NCBI GenBank assembly: GCA_016235595.1
Contig: JACRJX010000008.1
Span: 1 to 64,000, forward strand
DNA: 64,000 bases
DNA from: Verrucomicrobiota bacterium
GTDB taxonomy: Bacteria; Verrucomicrobiota; Verrucomicrobiia; CAIQCK01
Direction of reading: 5' to 3'
Shown: positions 48,708 through 57,159 of the stretch, piece after piece
Layout: each line of letters begins with the position of its first letter
Position numbering within the stretch: the stretch's first letter is position 1
Translations under genes and position numbers: made by a program
The notes under the pieces: generated by a model
Told to the model about the DNA's origin: nothing
Databases searched by the model: none
Seen by the model: only the letters and a program-made list of their open reading frames with translations

Positions 48708-50999
48708 TTACTCCTTCCTTCCGAAATAGCGGGCGATCTGCTGCAAACAACTCAGCACGCCCACGCCCAGGATGCCGACCATCAGACCGCAGCATCCCCA
48801 CAACATCATCTTGAACAACGGCCGCATCGTGAACGAGAAGCCGAACAACTTGTGGTAGGTGCCATCGAGTTTCGTCATCTCCACCATCGTCTTCACCGCC
48901 ACGGTCTTCGTCTTGAGCGGACCGCCGGCCACAACGCGGCCGAAGAGCATCGCCGCGTCTGCGGAGTGGCACTCGGTGCACGCTTTCGCGCCGAGCGAGG
49001 CCACCGCGGAACGGACGTTGTGCGCCACCGGCCAGAAAACCGGTTCGGCGGCGGGATTGCTGGAGGCTGCCAGTTTGCCATCCTTGCCGAGCGCGAACAC
49101 GTAGCCGCGGCCGACATAGACGAACTCGGCGGACTTGTCGGTTTCCGCCAGCGCCTGCAACATCGCCACGAGTTGCTCTTCGATGAACGACTGCTGCGTG
49201 CCGGCGGTTTCCACCACCGCGCGCACCGCGAAGTCGGGAACGATCGCGTGAAACTTCTCATTCACCATCCGGCCCCAGACGGGGGTCGCGCGGTCTTCCG
49301 ATGAGTCGGATGTCGTGAGGCTGCCGTCGTCGCTGCGCGTATAGATCTTCTTGCCGCGAGCCAGCGCCGGCGTGCCCGTTGCTGGATCATCCAGCGCGAG
49401 CGCCTGCAGCACGTTCAGCAGACCCGACTCGACAGTCGGCTCCAGTTGCGCCCCGTCCGGCTTGAAATCCGGCACGAGCGGCGACAGTTTGCCATCCTTC
49501 AGCCACAGGAACCCGGATGGTGAACCGGCGGGCGGTGCAAACTTTGTGTCGAGGTCCACGTCGCCATCGGTGTTGACGCGGAACAGTTTGCCCGATGCGA
49601 CGAAGACGGCTTCGCCGTTCTCATCGCCGAGCTGGGCGATCCCCTTCAGCACGCTGCCAATCTGCTGGCCCGCGTCGAGAATGCCCTTGGCGGACTTGGT
49701 CAGTTCGTCAGGCCGGATCGGCGTGAGCTTGCCCGCCGCGCGGCGCGCCCAGAACGCAGGCCACATCACGCGGTTTGGCGCGATCTTGCCGTCGCTGCCC
49801 TTGACGAAGACCGGCTCCTGGATGAACGGCGCGTCCGTGAACCAGAGCGCGCGGCCATGAATGCCGAGCCGGTTCGCGCGCGATACGCGCATGTCGGTCG
49901 GTGTCGCGCCGGGCTGCTGGCCGGAGTGGCACGCGGTGCAGGAGAGTTTCTCGAAATGCAACGGCGGGATGCCGCCGTGCTTCGGATACGGCGCGCCCAT
50001 GCGTCCGCCGCCCTTGGCCGGCTCCTCGATGTGGCAGCCACGGCAACTGAAATCGCCAACCGACGCGTCTTTGCGCTCGACCGCTTCGGTTTCGTAGCCG
50101 CGCACGATCGAGTGGTTGATGCCGTTGCGATGGCAATCCACGCACTTGAATCCGGCGCGCGAGTGCACGTCCTTATCCACGTCCTCCTTCTTCGCACACA
50201 TCGGCGAAGCGGAATGGCAGTTGAGGCAGTTCTGGTCGGCTGGTTTCTGGATCTCGAAGACCGTTCGGTTCTTGCTGTCGAATTGCGCCGTCAGATACTT
50301 CACATAAGGCGGCACCGCGTAGTCCTTGTCGTCCGGGTTCGGCCCGTCGTTCATCGTCCATGTGGACTTCACGCGCGAGGCCATGCCGCCGACTTCGGCG
50401 AGACCCGATGCGGCGGTCGCGGCCCACGCGAAATTTTCGCGGCCGATTTGCCGCACCCACTCGCTATGGTCCTGCGCATGAGAACCGTTGTGGCATGCCA
50501 GACAGTTGACTTCCAGCTTGCCCGACACGGTCCAACGCGCGTGCGGATCGGCGAAGCAATCCGCCGGTTCACCGGTGTCGCCTCCGGGCATGTGGCGGGC
50601 GAACATCTTGGTAAAGTCCCACTGCGTCAGTCCAACCGCCGACGGGTTCCACGTGCCGCTCCAGCCGCGATACGACAGCGGCAGTTGCGTGCCGGTGAGT
50701 CCGTCAACAAGGACCCATGGCTCGCCGGGCCGGCCAGCGGCAGCTTTTCCGGAGGAGGAGTTGAAGTGCCAGCCGCCGGAGATTTTCCCGTAGTCGTGGC
50801 ACATCCCGCAGGTCTTGCTTGTCGAGAGCGGCTTGGCGCTCGACATGGAGGGCACGACGCCCTCGCCGTCGGGATCGTTGAGCGGAATCCGGTGGACCGG
50901 CACGGTGCGACCGCCGTCCCACGGCTCATCCGCGAAACCGCGCGGGGCGGCCAGCAGGCCGGCCGCGCCTATCGTCAGGAGAACTATGGAAGCACGCAT
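48708..50999 (-). CDS. Seven-haem cytochrome c with C-terminal membrane anchor
   Basis: A 763-aa exported protein (signal 1-23). Seven CxxCH haem motifs: CGMCH 64-68, CLACH 166-170, CLNCH 258-262, CVDCH 286-290, CRGCH 319-323, CTACH 354-358 and CTECH 674-678. A roughly 315-residue insert without haem lies between the sixth and seventh motif, and a membrane helix with CC sits near the C-terminus (about 730-750). It is probably a periplasmic electron carrier or reductase anchored to the membrane; substrate unknown. The neighbouring cytochrome b-like and ApbE genes suggest a respiratory chain branch. No recognised terminal-reductase signature was seen. Confidence 0.88.
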   Translation of the reverse strand: MRASIVLLTIGAAGLLAAPRGFADEPWDGGRTVPVHRIPLNDPDGEGVVPSMSSAKPLSTSKTCGMCHDYGKISGGWHFNSSSGKAAAGRPGEPWVLVDGLTGTQLPLSYRGWSGTWNPSAVGLTQWDFTKMFARHMPGGDTGEPADCFADPHARWTVSGKLEVNCLACHNGSHAQDHSEWVRQIGRENFAWAATAASGLAEVGGMASRVKSTWTMNDGPNPDDKDYAVPPYVKYLTAQFDSKNRTVFEIQKPADQNCLNCHSASPMCAKKEDVDKDVHSRAGFKCVDCHRNGINHSIVRGYETEAVERKDASVGDFSCRGCHIEEPAKGGGRMGAPYPKHGGIPPLHFEKLSCTACHSGQQPGATPTDMRVSRANRLGIHGRALWFTDAPFIQEPVFVKGSDGKIAPNRVMWPAFWARRAAGKLTPIRPDELTKSAKGILDAGQQIGSVLKGIAQLGDENGEAVFVASGKLFRVNTDGDVDLDTKFAPPAGSPSGFLWLKDGKLSPLVPDFKPDGAQLEPTVESGLLNVLQALALDDPATGTPALARGKKIYTRSDDGSLTTSDSSEDRATPVWGRMVNEKFHAIVPDFAVRAVVETAGTQQSFIEEQLVAMLQALAETDKSAEFVYVGRGYVFALGKDGKLAASSNPAAEPVFWPVAHNVRSAVASLGAKACTECHSADAAMLFGRVVAGGPLKTKTVAVKTMVEMTKLDGTYHKLFGFSFTMRPLFKMMLWGCCGLMVGILGVGVLSCLQQIARYFGRKE

Positions 51000-51001
51000 G
51001 A

Positions 51002-52387
51002 TTATACCTTGAACTCGTCGGCCTTGAACTCGAGCTTACGTCCGGCTGCGACGGCGTCGTTGGCCTTGAGCACCGCGACGGCGGTTTCGTAGGCGACTTC
51101 GCCGGGGCAGTTGAGCTTCGCCCGGCCGCGAACGGCGTCGAAGAAGTTCTCAAGGTGCGGCTGGTGCGCCGGCTTGAGCAGTTCGATGGGGAGCGGCCAC
51201 TTGCCGGATTCGGCCGTGACGCGCACGTCCACCGCGACGTTGCGGGTGGTGGTCGGCTTGATCGCTTCCTTGACCGGCTTGAGCCAGCCTTTCTTGGCGT
51301 ACTCGTCCCACGACGGCGCGTGCGCCTCGCGCTCGACGGTGTCGCCGCGCGCCGCGACCTCGGAGATGGTCAGCGAGCCGTTGACGCCCATGAACTGTTC
51401 GTAGAAACCGCCGCGCTTGGTGGTAGTGAGCACTTGGTAGTAGGCGCGGTTGATGCCTTCCGGCGTCTTGTATTCGTAAATGGTCATGACGTTGTCATAC
51501 CATTCGTTGCCCTTGTAATAGTCGGCACCGCCCATCGCGACGATGGCCGACGGGTTGCACTCCCAGAGCCAGCTGAAAAGGTCAATCTGGTGCGAGCCAA
51601 GGTCCACGATCGGGCCGCCACCGTATTTCTTATACCAGCGCCAGTTCCGGAACTGCTCCATCGAGACGTATCCGTATTTGTCGAGCTTGGCCTGGTCGAT
51701 CGCGAATTTCTTCGGCCAGCCGAGCGGGTCGGAGACCGAGCGGTTCCACTGCCCGTAAGCGTGCGTGACGCGGCCGAGGAGCTTGGCCTCGCGGATGAGC
51801 CGGTCAATCGCGTGGATGTAGCGCGGGTTGCTGCGGCGCTGGTGACCGATCTGGAGCAACTTGTCGGTCTTGCGCTGCGTCATCACCATGCTGCGGGCCT
51901 TCTCCAGCGAGTTGGACATTTCTTTCTCGCAGTAAACGTGTTTACCAGCCTCCATGCAGGCGTTGGCGATCTCGGCGTGCATCCAGTCGGGCGTGGCGAC
52001 GACGACCGCGTCGAGGTCCTTCTCCTGCGCGAGCAGCTCGCGGTAATCCTCATACAGCTTCACGTCGTGGCCGGTCTTCCGCAGACGGCCGCCGACCAGC
52101 TTCTGGTGGTATTCCCAGATGTCGCAGACGGCCTTGAATCGCACGCCCGGAATGCCGCTGGCAGCCTCGATGAGGACCTGTCCCTGCGCGCCGAGACCGA
52201 TGACGCCGACATTCAGGTCGTCGATGCCTTTCGGCCCCGCGACCGTCGCCGGCTTCGCCGGCTGCGCGACGGCTTGCGCCAGCGCGTTGCCCGACAACGC
52301 CAGACTCGCGCCGGCCACCGCGGCCGACTGCAAGAACGTCCGGCGATCCACTTTTCCGTCCACGTTTTGCTTTTCGTTGCTGCTCAT
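51002..52387 (-). CDS. Tat-exported Gfo/Idh/MocA oxidoreductase (51.0 kb)
   Basis: A 461-aa NAD(P)-binding glycan oxidoreductase. The Tat signal has DRRTFLQ, and the Rossmann motif is VGVIGLGAQG. The usual EKP catalytic motif is EKE here (YCEKEMSNSLE), keeping Lys but not Pro, an uncommon variant. It ends 2 nt before the seven-haem cytochrome start, giving a tight redox operon. Export by Tat implies the cofactor (often tightly bound) is loaded in the cytoplasm. The reaction is probably oxidation or epimerisation of a sugar outside the cytoplasm. Confidence 0.9.
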   Translation of the reverse strand: MSSNEKQNVDGKVDRRTFLQSAAVAGASLALSGNALAQAVAQPAKPATVAGPKGIDDLNVGVIGLGAQGQVLIEAASGIPGVRFKAVCDIWEYHQKLVGGRLRKTGHDVKLYEDYRELLAQEKDLDAVVVATPDWMHAEIANACMEAGKHVYCEKEMSNSLEKARSMVMTQRKTDKLLQIGHQRRSNPRYIHAIDRLIREAKLLGRVTHAYGQWNRSVSDPLGWPKKFAIDQAKLDKYGYVSMEQFRNWRWYKKYGGGPIVDLGSHQIDLFSWLWECNPSAIVAMGGADYYKGNEWYDNVMTIYEYKTPEGINRAYYQVLTTTKRGGFYEQFMGVNGSLTISEVAARGDTVEREAHAPSWDEYAKKGWLKPVKEAIKPTTTRNVAVDVRVTAESGKWPLPIELLKPAHQPHLENFFDAVRGRAKLNCPGEVAYETAVAVLKANDAVAAGRKLEFKADEFKV

Positions 52388-52412
52388 AAAAACTCCCGCT
52401 GCACTCGATTCG

Positions 52413-54566
52413 TTATTTTTTCACCGTCTGAAACCTGTCCAGAAGCTTGCCAGCCCTGGCACGCGTCGCCGCGTCCTTCGTCAACTCCAGACACTTTTTC
52501 AAGGCAGCGACCGCTTCGTTATGCTGCTTTTTTTCAATAGACTCAACAACTTTCAAATAAGCATTTCCAGCTTCGGCCTTGATCGTGTCGTCCACCAATA
52601 GCGGCTCGATGACTTTCAACGCGCCGGTGTTCTGGATGCCCGCCAACGCGCCCAGCAAAAGTCTTTTCTCGTCCGGTTCTTTCGCCGCCGGCAAGGCCTT
52701 GGTCAGATGCTTCAACTTCTCGCCTTCCGCGCGCCGGCCGCCGAGGCCCGCGATCCGCGTGTAGCCGCGCAACGCCAGCACGCGGTGGGTCTTGTTGGGC
52801 GACGACTTGATGACCTCGAGCAAGTCGGGCAACACGCCGGCATCGTCCGCCGACGCCAGCGCACGCACCGCCGCATCGCACACTTTCTCGTCCTTGTCCT
52901 TCAACGCCGCCCGCAGCGTGCCGAACGCCCCCGGGCCGCCAATCTGGCCCAGCATCTTCAACATGGCCAGACGAGCATCGCCCTTGGACCTGTTGAAGGC
53001 GGCCAGCAGGATTTCTTCAACGTTCCTCTGGTCATACATCCGCCGTGCCGCTGTCACCAGCGCGTCCTGCGCGTCGGTGTTGTCGGGACTCTTCTCCACC
53101 AGCGCCACCAACCCCGGCAACCCGTCCTCGTCCGCCACCATCCCCAGCGCCTTGAATGCCTCGCGGCTCACCGCACTGTCCTTGTCCGCCGTCGCCTGTT
53201 CCAACACCGCCTGTGCCGTGACCGTCCGCCGGGCACCAAGCGTCTGAATCAACAACACTTTGGCCTTTCCATCAGCGCCCGCAATCCGCTTGATGAGCGA
53301 CGGGTCAATCTTCCGGCCGGTGATGTTCTTCAGGCTCTCCATCGCCGCGACCGCCGTATCGCCGTCGTTCGCGGCAGCCTTCAAGAGCGTGTCGAGACTC
53401 GATTCATCGCCGAGTTTGCCGAGCGCGGTGATCGCCGCAACACGCACCGGCTCGTTGTCGCGGGCGGCGAGCGCCGCGACCGCCGGCAACGCCACCCGGT
53501 CGCCACGATCCATCAGTGCCAGCAACAGATTGACCTGCAACTCCGGTGACAGCCCGGCAAGTTTGCCGGCAAACGCCTTCGTCACCGCCGGCCCCGGAAG
53601 ATCGAGCAGGCAGCGGACGGCGGCTTTCTGGACAGCAGGCATCCTGTCGCTAAATGCTTCAAACACCACCGGCAGTGCCTTTGCCTTCTCCGCACGGACC
53701 AAGCCGCGCAGGCCGGCAATACGCGCCGCCGGCGTGTTCACCATCGTGAACAGCCAGCGATAGTAGTTCGCCGCCTCGAACGCGTTCTTCTCCTCCTCGA
53801 GTAATCTGTCGGTGCTCATGGCAACCGCATCAGCCCGCCGGGACACGAGTTCGTCGGCAACTTTGGCCTCTGCGAGAATGCCCGCGCATTTGCCGCCGCC
53901 GATGCGGCCAAGCGCCATGATCGCCGCGCCCGCAAGCTGCGGGTCGGTATCCAGGATGAGCTTGGTCAGTTGCGGCACCGCCCTTGCCTCGCGGCGCTCG
54001 CCAAGACTGCTGATGATGCCAGCCTTGAGCTTGCCGCTGACCTTGCCCAGCGCGGCGAGCAACGCGTCGCCCGCTGCCGGACACGCGGAGTTCTGCAAAC
54101 CATAACGCGCGACGTGCGAGAGCTTCTCATCCGTCAACAGAGCCGCCAGCGCTGGCACACACTTCTCGGAACCAATCTGTCGCAACGTCTTGCAAATGAA
54201 CTCTTTCGCCATTAGCGGGGTGCCGGGTTTTTGCAGGACTTCCAGCAACTTCGCCTCAATGACCCTGAGCTGTTCGGGGTCGGCTTTGATGATTTTGTTC
54301 TGGATCGCGTAGATCGCGCTGTGGCTGGAATCGAAGTCCACCTTGCCGAGTTCTGCGTAAGGGTCGGCGCCGGGCGGCAGGCCGGGCGCGGGATCGGCGG
54401 CAAAGGCCGCTGCCAGCAGCGCCGGCAGGATCACTGTAACGCGGACACTCTTGTCCGCGGTGCTGAACAGCGACAACACGGCGCGGACAAGAGTGTCCGC
54501 GTTACAACGCTGCTGCACGTTTCGAAGGAATATTCCGGGAGCAGTGGTTTTGCTTTTGAGTGACAT
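52413..54566 (-). CDS. HEAT-repeat protein, exported, REP element in signal peptide
   Basis: A 717-aa protein made largely of HEAT/PBS-lyase-like helical repeats (for example LAALLTDEKLSHVARYGLQ, VRVAAITALGKLGDESSLD, VCDAAVRALASADDAG), a scaffold for protein-protein contacts. The signal region is odd: 24 codons (CNADTLVRAVLS...VRVT, bases 54435-54506) come from a perfect 24-nt inverted repeat with a 24-nt loop inserted in frame. Without it a normal signal (VILPALLAAAFAADP) would follow the start closely. Function unknown; it lies between two Gfo/Idh/MocA genes. Confidence 0.88.
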   Translation of the reverse strand: MSLKSKTTAPGIFLRNVQQRCNADTLVRAVLSLFSTADKSVRVTVILPALLAAAFAADPAPGLPPGADPYAELGKVDFDSSHSAIYAIQNKIIKADPEQLRVIEAKLLEVLQKPGTPLMAKEFICKTLRQIGSEKCVPALAALLTDEKLSHVARYGLQNSACPAAGDALLAALGKVSGKLKAGIISSLGERREARAVPQLTKLILDTDPQLAGAAIMALGRIGGGKCAGILAEAKVADELVSRRADAVAMSTDRLLEEEKNAFEAANYYRWLFTMVNTPAARIAGLRGLVRAEKAKALPVVFEAFSDRMPAVQKAAVRCLLDLPGPAVTKAFAGKLAGLSPELQVNLLLALMDRGDRVALPAVAALAARDNEPVRVAAITALGKLGDESSLDTLLKAAANDGDTAVAAMESLKNITGRKIDPSLIKRIAGADGKAKVLLIQTLGARRTVTAQAVLEQATADKDSAVSREAFKALGMVADEDGLPGLVALVEKSPDNTDAQDALVTAARRMYDQRNVEEILLAAFNRSKGDARLAMLKMLGQIGGPGAFGTLRAALKDKDEKVCDAAVRALASADDAGVLPDLLEVIKSSPNKTHRVLALRGYTRIAGLGGRRAEGEKLKHLTKALPAAKEPDEKRLLLGALAGIQNTGALKVIEPLLVDDTIKAEAGNAYLKVVESIEKKQHNEAVAALKKCLELTKDAATRARAGKLLDRFQTVKK
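54435..54506. repeat. REP-like palindrome inserted in frame (family I)
   Basis: Perfect inverted repeat, arms 54435-54458 and 54483-54506 (24 nt each) around a 24-nt loop. Total 72 nt is a multiple of three, so the host gene stays open. RAYT relics elsewhere in the window fit a REP origin. Confidence 0.85.
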
Positions 54567-54602
54567 GGGATTCTCCAAGTTGAAAAATGTTCTCAATTCT
54601 GA

Positions 54603-55892
54603 CTAGAGCACCCATGGCTCGCGATAGGCGCGGCCGAGCATCGCTGACGCGCCTGGATCGTCGAGGATTTCCTCGGTAGCAGGGTTGAACCGGATTCTCC
54701 GTCCGGTCAGCATCGCAATCTGGCCGAGGTGGCCGATGCTCGCGGAACGGTGAGCCACTTCCGCCGGTGTGATCGTCACGCGGCGGGTGCGGACACAATC
54801 AAGGAAGTTCTGGTGGTGATCGCGGCTCTTGTAGAGGTGGATTTCGTTCGCGCCGATCTTGTCGCGAAGGAGCGACTTGGGCTCGGCCTCAAAGCCGCTG
54901 CGGTCCACCCAAATCCAGCCGCGGTCGCCGATCCACCGCGCGCCCATGCCCTTCGGTTGCTGCGAGGCGTTGGCGACGATCATTTTCGCACCATTGGCGA
55001 ACGTGGCGGTGAACTTGTAACTTGTTGGCGCGTCGTAGATACCGTCCGTCGGCAGCTCGCAGCCGTTGCTCACGATCTCGACAGGGCCGGTCAACTCCGT
55101 GCCAAGGCCCCATTGCGCAATGTCGGCATGGTGGCCAATCCAGTCCATCATCTGGCCGCCGCCCCAATCGAGCACCCAGCGCCAATCCCAATGCCCCACG
55201 CCCTGATACGGTCGCCACGGCGCCGGGCCGAGCCAGAAATCCCAATCCATGTCCGCCGGTACTTGTTCGACAGGCTTGATCTCACCGGGCCGGCCGTCGG
55301 GCAGGCCGACCTCGACGGTATGAACCCTGCCGATGCGGCCGTTGCGAACCAACTCGGCTGCAAGATGATAATTCTCCTGCGACCGCTGCCAGCTTCCCGT
55401 CTGCCAGACGCGGCCGAACTTCTTGCAGGTATCGGCGAGCAAGCGGCCTTCGCGAAGGTCGTGCGTGAGCGGCTTCTCACCATACATATCAATGCCCGCC
55501 CGCAGCGCGGCCACGGCGACAAGCGCGTGCCAGTGATCGGGCGTGGCCATACTGATGGCGTCGAGGTCGCCGCGCGCGATCACATCGCGATAATCGTGGT
55601 AAGTCTTGCAGTCGTTGTTGCCGTACTTCTTGTCCACGGTCTCCTTGGCGCGCTTGAGGTGGCCGGCGTCCACGTCGCACACCGCAACGAACTGGACCTC
55701 TTGTTTGCTGAGGAAGGCGTTCATGTTGCCGCTGCCCATGCCGCCGAGTCCGACACCGGCCATGACGATGCGGTTGCTGGGCGCGTTTGCGCCAAAGACG
55801 ATGGAGGGAACGATGTTCGGGAAAGCGAGGGACGAACCGGCGAGGGCCGCGCCCTTCAGGAAACCGCGTCGCGAGACTTTATTACCATTCAT
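54603..55892 (-). CDS. Tat-exported Gfo/Idh/MocA oxidoreductase (54.6 kb)
   Basis: A 429-aa protein. Tat signal SRRGFLK, then VMAGVGLGGMG (Rossmann) and YGEKPLTHDL (catalytic EKP). A GGAGA Shine-Dalgarno 7 nt upstream supports the ATG at 55892 over an earlier one at 55904. The C-terminal part has the DWGGGQMMDWIGHH metal/substrate segment typical of the secreted branch. It is probably the head of the unit running to 46.3 kb. Glycoside oxidation or epimerisation is likely; substrate unknown. Confidence 0.9.
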   Translation of the reverse strand: MNGNKVSRRGFLKGAALAGSSLAFPNIVPSIVFGANAPSNRIVMAGVGLGGMGSGNMNAFLSKQEVQFVAVCDVDAGHLKRAKETVDKKYGNNDCKTYHDYRDVIARGDLDAISMATPDHWHALVAVAALRAGIDMYGEKPLTHDLREGRLLADTCKKFGRVWQTGSWQRSQENYHLAAELVRNGRIGRVHTVEVGLPDGRPGEIKPVEQVPADMDWDFWLGPAPWRPYQGVGHWDWRWVLDWGGGQMMDWIGHHADIAQWGLGTELTGPVEIVSNGCELPTDGIYDAPTSYKFTATFANGAKMIVANASQQPKGMGARWIGDRGWIWVDRSGFEAEPKSLLRDKIGANEIHLYKSRDHHQNFLDCVRTRRVTITPAEVAHRSASIGHLGQIAMLTGRRIRFNPATEEILDDPGASAMLGRAYREPWVL

Positions 55893-56328
55893 AATTGTCT
55901 CCATCACTTCAACCGCCTCGCCAACAGCGCGAGACAAGTCGCGGTGTTTCCTAACGGAATCGCCCCCATCCCACAACCGAAAAGTACTGCGCAATAAGTA
56001 TACCTCACACCGCCTACGGCGCTGCGCTGTTTGGGAAACCGCGTCGTGTTCAGCCGAAACCTGCCACCGGTCGCTCTTGGGTCTACCCAGAATGTGGGGC
56101 CTCAGCGCCCCGCCAGCGCCGTGAAGTCACCGGCTCAACCCCAAAGGGTCGGGGCGCTGAGGCCCATATTCTGAACGCGCCACTTATCGGGTTCGCGACC
56201 CTGCGAGATCATCATGATCAATCGCCACGTCGGGGACGTGGCCTGCAACGTTTCACCCTTGGCTTTACATGCTGTAGTCGCAGGCGGAGAATGGCCCCGA
56301 AGCCGGACGGGAAAGAAATGAGGGAAGA
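55893..56328. other. Intergenic region with palindromic repeat copy B
   Basis: About 436 nt with no supported gene. It contains repeat copy B (56090-56171) and a 30-nt block (56051-56080) that recurs exactly at 56937-56966. Promoters for the divergent genes should lie here but none is clear. Confidence 0.5.
56090..56171. repeat. Palindromic repeat family II, copy B
   Basis: Arms 56090-56112 and 56150-56171, homologous to copies A and C. The right arm is followed by GAACGCGCC as in copy C. Confidence 0.8.
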
Positions 56329-56874
56329 ATGAAGATGATCAGCCGAAACCTGCTGCTGCTGGCGATGGCGGCGACGGGCAGTTGCTTTCCGCACGCTCTG
56401 GGCGCGGAGGGGTCTCTTGCGATTCAACCGTCCGCCGATTGGACGCTTAAGCATTATCCAACCGGAGATGTTGAGTCCTACACGCTCGAAGCCGCCTCTG
56501 GAAAAGGTTGGATGATGATGCACGAATTTGCAGCTCCCATGCGACCCGAAGAGTTCCCGGCCATGGTGCGGAAGTTCGCGGATGGTTTTATAAAGCAGGT
56601 AAAGAAGTCGGCTGAGTACATGTTGACCGACGAACAATATGATATTGAGGCGTTTGTCGGCGATCACTGCAAGGGCAGCTATGCGACGGTGCGATACAAG
56701 AGCGCAGACGGCAAAATTGTGCGAGTCTTGTTCACCATGAGTGTGGACGGCCAAGTCTGGAGCGGACAATTCGCAGGGACAATCGAGCAGTGGCCGCAAA
56801 TGTTCAAGCTGTTGAAAACCATCAGGAAGAATGACCGACAAGATCGGTCGCGCAAACCGCCACCCGGCAAGTGA
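56329..56874 (+). CDS. Secreted hypothetical protein, 181 aa
   Basis: A 181-aa exported protein (signal about 1-25, ending ALGAEG) with a compact alpha/beta body (ASGKGWMMMHEF, FADGFIKQVKK, SVDGQVWSGQFAGTI). No family recognised. Its first codons (MKMISRNL) are echoed by a truncated copy at 56925, downstream, and the gene is flanked on both sides by palindromic repeat copies B and C, suggesting local duplication. Function unknown. Confidence 0.7.
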   Translation: MKMISRNLLLLAMAATGSCFPHALGAEGSLAIQPSADWTLKHYPTGDVESYTLEAASGKGWMMMHEFAAPMRPEEFPAMVRKFADGFIKQVKKSAEYMLTDEQYDIEAFVGDHCKGSYATVRYKSADGKIVRVLFTMSVDGQVWSGQFAGTIEQWPQMFKLLKTIRKNDRQDRSRKPPPGK

Positions 56875-56924
56875 AGCGGCAAGCGCTGAGCGGTTAGAGA
56901 CAGACGCGAGAGGAATAAGGGAAA

Positions 56925-57065
56925 AATGAAGACGATCAGCCGAAACCTGCCACCGGTCGCTCTTGGATTGCCCCGAATGTGGGAGGGGCCTCAGTGCCCC
57001 GACCTCCTGGGTTCGAGCTGGTGACTTCACGGCGCTGTCGGGGCGTTGAGACCCCTCCCACATTC
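56925..57065 (+). pseudogene. Truncated duplicate of the 56329 gene start, joined to repeat copy C
   Basis: ATG AAG ACG ATC AGC CGA AAC CTG (56925 on) matches the start of the 56329 gene (MKMISRNL), then runs into a 30-nt block shared with 56051-56080 and into palindromic repeat copy C. No further homologous coding follows. Probably the remnant of a tandem duplication. Confidence 0.55.
56975..57065. repeat. Palindromic repeat family II, copy C
   Basis: Arms 56975-57001 and 57039-57065 (27 nt each, a few mismatches). Same family as copies A and B; followed by GAACGCGCC. Confidence 0.85.
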
Positions 57066-57159
57066 TGAACGCGCCGCTCGTCGAGGTGGGGCGCGACCCA
57101 CCTTGCCAATCGTTAAACGACGTGGATTAGGAAAACGCCCGTCTTCAGTTGGGCCATCC

